From Proteobacteria bacterium UBA1844 (GTDB taxonomy: Bacteria; Pseudomonadota; Gammaproteobacteria; Steroidobacterales; Woeseiaceae): a stretch of DNA of 16,947 nucleotides. Below are positions 13,383 to 16,947 of this stretch, one piece after another. Position numbers and translations under genes: made by a program. The number at the start of each line of letters is the position of its first letter. Position 1 is the stretch's first letter. Under the pieces are notes generated by a model. It made no database searches. It was not told where the DNA came from and was given only the letters and a program-made list of their open reading frames with translations. The DNA lies in NCBI GenBank assembly GCA_002338615.1, contig DDIS01000212.1, positions 272 through 17,218 of the forward strand, given 5' to 3'.

Positions 13383-15146
13383 TCACTCGGGTAACAGCGT
13401 CGTGTCACCTTTGTAATCCGGACCCAGCATCTGCCGTCGAACCAGTGGGATCGGCGGTGAACCGTAACTCAGGAACTCATCGTGGAAGCGACCCCAGGCC
13501 TCGCGACCGCCGCGTCCGGCGGTCCAGTCGTCGCGCAACTTGTTGATCATGAGTTTGCCGAGCGTGTAATTGAGATAACCCGGATCGTAGGTACCCCGGT
13601 TCGCCTGCTGCAGCGCATTCCCATAGTCCTGGAAAGCCTGTTCTTCGAACATTTTCCGGCTTTCCTCAACGCTCATCCCCCCGGTATGCAAGCCCAGGGC
13701 CGACATGTAGCGAACATTGCGTAACAGCGCGTTCAATAGCTGGCCAATCTCCACTTCCGGGTCGCCGTTGCCGAGTCCGGCATCCAGCATCATTTGCTCG
13801 GTGTAGTGCCCCCACCCTTCGGTGAATGTATAGGTTGAGAAATGCCGGCCGACGTTATTGTCGGTACGGTTGGCGTGCAGAAATTGCAGGAAGTGGCCGG
13901 GCCAGACTTCGTGTACGGATATGGCGAGCAAGTCTGCTTCGCCCGGAATATAAGCAAGCTGGTCTTCCTTGCTCCACGTCGGGTCCGGCGGCGCAATGTA
14001 ATACACCGACGGCAAGCCCTTCTCGAACGGCCCCGGAATCTCGATATAAGCGGCATTGGAACGACGATGTGGCGGCGCCTCGGCAACCAGTGCGTCTTCG
14101 GTACCTGGTATTGACACGATGTTGTGATCCTCGACAAATTTTTTCAGCATCGGTAGCTGGCGACGTGCGCCGGCGACAGCGCCTTCGGGTGGCTTATCTG
14201 CCTGCACTTTGAGGACACAGTCTTTGATCGACAATTCAGGAGCGAATTCTGCGCACGCTTTCCTGAGCGTCGCGAGATTTCGATCGAGATCCGCCTGCCC
14301 CGCTGCCTTGAGTTCGGCAAGCGAGATATCCACGCCTTCATTATCACGCAACATTTTCAGGAATTTCTGCTCGCCGAGTGCGAAATTGTCAGTGGCCGTC
14401 TCTTTCAAGGACTCAAGCCACTCTGCCGACAGCCTGACGGCGTCCTGAGCGGCAGAATTCGCAGCGGTAAACTCTCGCTGCAACACCTCGTCTTCAACCG
14501 CCGCAAACAGTCCCGGGACGGTGTTATCGAGATAGCCTGCGAGACCTGAAAATATGCTGTACGCCGTGTTGATATAGGGCGCCGGCAATGGTGGCTGCAG
14601 ATTTTCCTGCATCTGCTCAAGCATGCGCGGCACATTGGCTATGTATCGGGTGTACGCCTGGATGCGCTGCTCGATCGGCGCATATTCACGATCGACATAG
14701 ACACCGAAGCCAAGACTTCGCGCGTACAGCAAAGGATTGTTTGTGATAAAGCCTGAGTCGCGCAGCGTAAACAGATCGGAGCGTAATGCCTGCACCAGGT
14801 AGTTGCGCTCGAATGCTTCGACGCCTTCAAGGTTTTTGTAGGCTGTCGTTGCGGCGATCACATCGTCCAGCCAGGCCATCTCATCAGCAAACGCCTGCAT
14901 GCTCAAATCGGAGGCTTTGCCGTCGTATTCGTGCAGTCCGGCGTATACAGCTTGTTCGGGATTGCGTCTGTAATATTCCCTGATCGTCGCAGCGACATAC
15001 TCGGGCCAGCTTTGTTGTAGTGCTGCCTCAGCCGATTCCTGCTGTGCGTGTTCAGGCTGCGCGGCATCCTCCTGCGCAGGCTGTTCACGGCTGCATGCGG
15101 TGAGTGCCACTGCCACCCATAGCGCTAACGTGATCGTTCGCTTCAT
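13383..15146 (-). CDS. DUF885 lipoprotein, predicted zinc peptidase
   Basis: This 587-aa protein has a lipoprotein signal ending L-T-A-Cys18, so it is probably membrane-anchored and faces the periplasm. It belongs to the DUF885 family of M3-like gluzincins. The metal site is His412-Glu413-xxxx-His418 (HEVWPGHFLQ) with Glu443 and His447 in FTEGWGHYTEQ. Other family marks are a late TGGMSVEES and a YTLGKLMI region. It likely hydrolyses oligopeptides; the substrate is unknown. I chose the ATG at 15146, which has GGAGC 8 nt upstream and yields a proper lipobox; the longer start at 15215 would hide the signal. It follows the M49 gene after 46 bp on the same strand and is probably co-transcribed with it. 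Confidence 0.85.
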   Translation of the reverse strand: MKRTITLALWVAVALTACSREQPAQEDAAQPEHAQQESAEAALQQSWPEYVAATIREYYRRNPEQAVYAGLHEYDGKASDLSMQAFADEMAWLDDVIAATTAYKNLEGVEAFERNYLVQALRSDLFTLRDSGFITNNPLLYARSLGFGVYVDREYAPIEQRIQAYTRYIANVPRMLEQMQENLQPPLPAPYINTAYSIFSGLAGYLDNTVPGLFAAVEDEVLQREFTAANSAAQDAVRLSAEWLESLKETATDNFALGEQKFLKMLRDNEGVDISLAELKAAGQADLDRNLATLRKACAEFAPELSIKDCVLKVQADKPPEGAVAGARRQLPMLKKFVEDHNIVSIPGTEDALVAEAPPHRRSNAAYIEIPGPFEKGLPSVYYIAPPDPTWSKEDQLAYIPGEADLLAISVHEVWPGHFLQFLHANRTDNNVGRHFSTYTFTEGWGHYTEQMMLDAGLGNGDPEVEIGQLLNALLRNVRYMSALGLHTGGMSVEESRKMFEEQAFQDYGNALQQANRGTYDPGYLNYTLGKLMINKLRDDWTAGRGGREAWGRFHDEFLSYGSPPIPLVRRQMLGPDYKGDTTLLPE

Positions 15147-15192
15147 TGGTTTTGCTCCAGTCTTGTTTTCTGTATTTGACTCGACTTGCTTT

Positions 15193-16884
15193 CTAGTCTT
15201 GCAGGCCGAGTTCACTCCGGCCTTGCTGGAAAGTAATGTCGACCGGGATTTTTGCGTCCGTCAGCCGATCGAGATCAGCCTGCAACTGACTGCCTATCAC
15301 CCCTTTGCTCCTGGTCAGTTCAACGGCGCCTGCATAGTCCCCGTCGCCCTGCAAGGTGAGCAACAGCGAGGACAGGTCTGCAATTGCCGTTTCCATGGCT
15401 TCGAAATTAACGCGATACTTGCCGCTCTCCGGATCGCGCTCAAATGCGCCGTGTTCTGCAAAGAAATTGAAGCGTACCATGTTGGCCTGGCCGTGTGCGC
15501 TACTGGCCCCAAAACGAATGGAGCGAAAAATGCCGGCCATGAAGGTTACATAGTAGTCACGCATATCCACGTCACCCAGTTCCCCGTCGGCATTCAGCGC
15601 ATTGATCATATACAGCCCAAGTATGTCTGCCTTGCCCTCTTCTATGCTGCCCGCCACATCGAGCAGTGCATCGCGCACCGTGCCCTTGCCATCGAGCGTA
15701 TTCTTTACGCCGAGACCGTGTGCCACTTCGTGAAACATTGTGTTAGCAAAAAAAGCGTCAAAGGTAACGCGTAAACGCTGATCATCAACGACAAGCACGT
15801 CCGCGATCGGTTCAAGGATCTTGTCGAACTTGGCCCGCATCGCATTCTTGAGTTGCAGTCGCCGGGTACCTTTTTCGAGCTGCACCTGTTCGTCATTCGG
15901 CAGGTTGATGGCGATCGTTTTGGAGCCCGCGTTTGAATCTCCGGCGTAATACACGACGTCATAAGCATTCAGGTCAGAGTCCGTGCCCGGCGACTCCTGC
16001 TTGTACGCGTCCGGCACCGGTAGACCTGCCTGCAGCTCCGGCAAAAAGTTGGCATAGCGGCTGAGCCGGTTACTCCAGTCAAGGTCCTTCACCAGCACAT
16101 AGGCCTCATAGGCGGCGCGGTAACCGAATAACCGGTCTTCGTAGGTTTCGATCGGGCCAATCACGAGATCAATATCGTTGTCTCTTACGTCCAGCCAGAA
16201 CAGGTCGCTGGTCTGGAAGTCATCGCTTATAAGGGCCGCAGCACGCAACTTCAGGTAGGTCGCAAAATCCGCACTCTCTGCAAGGCCAGCCGCCTCGTGC
16301 AAGAGTGTCGCCGCATGTTTCAAAGGCTCAGCGTAGGCAACATGATACGGGACCAGCTTCAACTTGCCTTGCTCGTCGCGTCGTACCAGCGAGTACAGGC
16401 CTGTCTTGCCAGGAAGATACGCTGCCTCGAATTCTTCCTTCGTCATATCGCCTGGATAGAAATTGGCACCCAGCGGCTTCGGGCCGACGCCAGGCACGAA
16501 GGGCTTCTCCTCTGCCAGCCGATCCCAGGGACCGTAGTTGAGTTCAGCGAATTGCCGGGTTTCTCCCACACCCAGCGATTCAAGAAATGACTTGTAGTCA
16601 TCGCCATAGGCCTGACGCCAGAAAAGATCGTCCATGATGGCTGAGGCATCGATCAGCAAGCCAATCATCTTCCGCTGCTCATCGCTCAGATCGCTAAGAT
16701 CAGCGGTCAGCTTGAATTCCGCATAAATCTCGGGGCGCGGCGAAACCAATTCCTCCCCAGCCACGGTTGGCGCCGGCGGCGTCTCTTGCGCGCACGCGGC
16801 CAGGATAAAAACAGCCATTGCCGCAGCAGCGCAGCATCGAAAATATCGGAAGTTCACAACAAGCCCCAGCGATTTCGAAGCCAT
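15193..16884 (-). CDS. M49-family (dipeptidyl peptidase III-like) zinc peptidase, lipoprotein
   Basis: This 563-aa protein has a lipobox (FILAAC, Cys31) and is likely a membrane-anchored periplasmic peptidase. The metal site is His385-Glu386-xx-His389 (FHEVAHGLG) with EEGKAD at 415-420 supplying the third ligand and the Asp/Glu. Other M49-like marks are IGPIETYEDRLFGYRAAYEAYV and AFFANTMFHE. The classical family motif is HELLGH with one more residue; the shorter HExxH is a known variant, for example in Caldithrix DPP III. It probably removes dipeptides from peptide N-termini; specificity is unknown. The start is uncertain: ATG at 16884 lacks a Shine-Dalgarno, while GTG at 16857 follows GGGG by 6 nt and leaves a compact 22-residue lipoprotein signal. 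A GTG at 16911 is also in frame. Confidence 0.82.
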   Translation of the reverse strand: MASKSLGLVVNFRYFRCCAAAAMAVFILAACAQETPPAPTVAGEELVSPRPEIYAEFKLTADLSDLSDEQRKMIGLLIDASAIMDDLFWRQAYGDDYKSFLESLGVGETRQFAELNYGPWDRLAEEKPFVPGVGPKPLGANFYPGDMTKEEFEAAYLPGKTGLYSLVRRDEQGKLKLVPYHVAYAEPLKHAATLLHEAAGLAESADFATYLKLRAAALISDDFQTSDLFWLDVRDNDIDLVIGPIETYEDRLFGYRAAYEAYVLVKDLDWSNRLSRYANFLPELQAGLPVPDAYKQESPGTDSDLNAYDVVYYAGDSNAGSKTIAINLPNDEQVQLEKGTRRLQLKNAMRAKFDKILEPIADVLVVDDQRLRVTFDAFFANTMFHEVAHGLGVKNTLDGKGTVRDALLDVAGSIEEGKADILGLYMINALNADGELGDVDMRDYYVTFMAGIFRSIRFGASSAHGQANMVRFNFFAEHGAFERDPESGKYRVNFEAMETAIADLSSLLLTLQGDGDYAGAVELTRSKGVIGSQLQADLDRLTDAKIPVDITFQQGRSELGLQD

Positions 16885-16947
16885 AATTATTACACAGCCC
16901 ATACAGGACACCCACGTATTCGAAGAAGAAACAAAAGGACAGCCACG
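16885..16947. other. Upstream region of the M49 peptidase gene at the right edge
   Basis: Sixty-three bases remain. On the minus strand a TGTGTAATAAT stretch just before the 16884 ATG could be a -10 element. If so, transcription would begin inside the longer reading frame, favouring the GTG start at 16857. No good -35 is seen, and no gene can be recognised. Confidence 0.3.

Noticed and set aside
15100..15774. Plus-strand open frame of 224 codons
   Set aside because: It is antisense to the M49 gene, whose metal motifs and lipobox are clear.

Overview
The window reads as a chromosomal stretch from a free-living, probably marine or sediment, gammaproteobacterium. It is moderately GC-rich and gene-dense. 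The FdxA, MscS and MsrA proteins closely resemble Azotobacter/E. coli types. A CTGT-N8-ACAG LexA operator is present (alphaproteobacteria normally use a different SOS box), and several lipoproteins have Gram-negative lipoboxes. I see no rRNA, tRNA, CRISPR array, prophage or intact insertion sequence. The species cannot be fixed from this sequence alone.

Layout, left to right. (1) 1-1308: two divergent alpha/beta hydrolases, the 5' part of an HSL-type esterase (minus) and a haloalkane dehalogenase-like enzyme (plus). (2) 1309-1457: a low-complexity AT-rich repeat island with a 33-bp perfect inverted repeat and 17-bp tandem repeats, wedged between two convergent genes. (3) 1456-3236: a leftward operon of an exported START/SRPBCC-like protein, an MBL-fold hydrolase and the 7Fe ferredoxin FdxA. 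(4) 3461-6726: a rightward group linked to the membrane (cardiolipin synthase, rhomboid protease, MscS channel). (5) 6844-7758: a leftward cation diffusion facilitator of the ZnT9-like type. (6) 7838-9309: a glycine-zipper lipoprotein followed by a PA0069-family radical SAM protein; between them lies a perfect LexA/SOS box embedded in a longer palindrome that reaches the start codon. (7) 9558-13340: a rightward run of a TPR/TonB-like periplasmic protein, an M23-type (LytM) exported protein with one altered zinc ligand, MsrA and FolE. (8) 13383-16884: a leftward pair of lipoprotein zinc peptidases, an M49 (DPP III-like) protein and a DUF885 protein.

Most genes are housekeeping or cell-envelope functions. 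Two themes recur: envelope maintenance (Cls, rhomboid, MscS, M23, TPR/TonB, lipoproteins) and stress or repair (the SOS-linked radical SAM protein, MsrA, FdxA). The most interesting signal is the LexA operator at 8214-8233. Its extended palindrome, if transcribed by read-through from the upstream lipoprotein gene, would fold over the ribosome binding site of the radical SAM gene. This suggests transcriptional and translational gating in one element.
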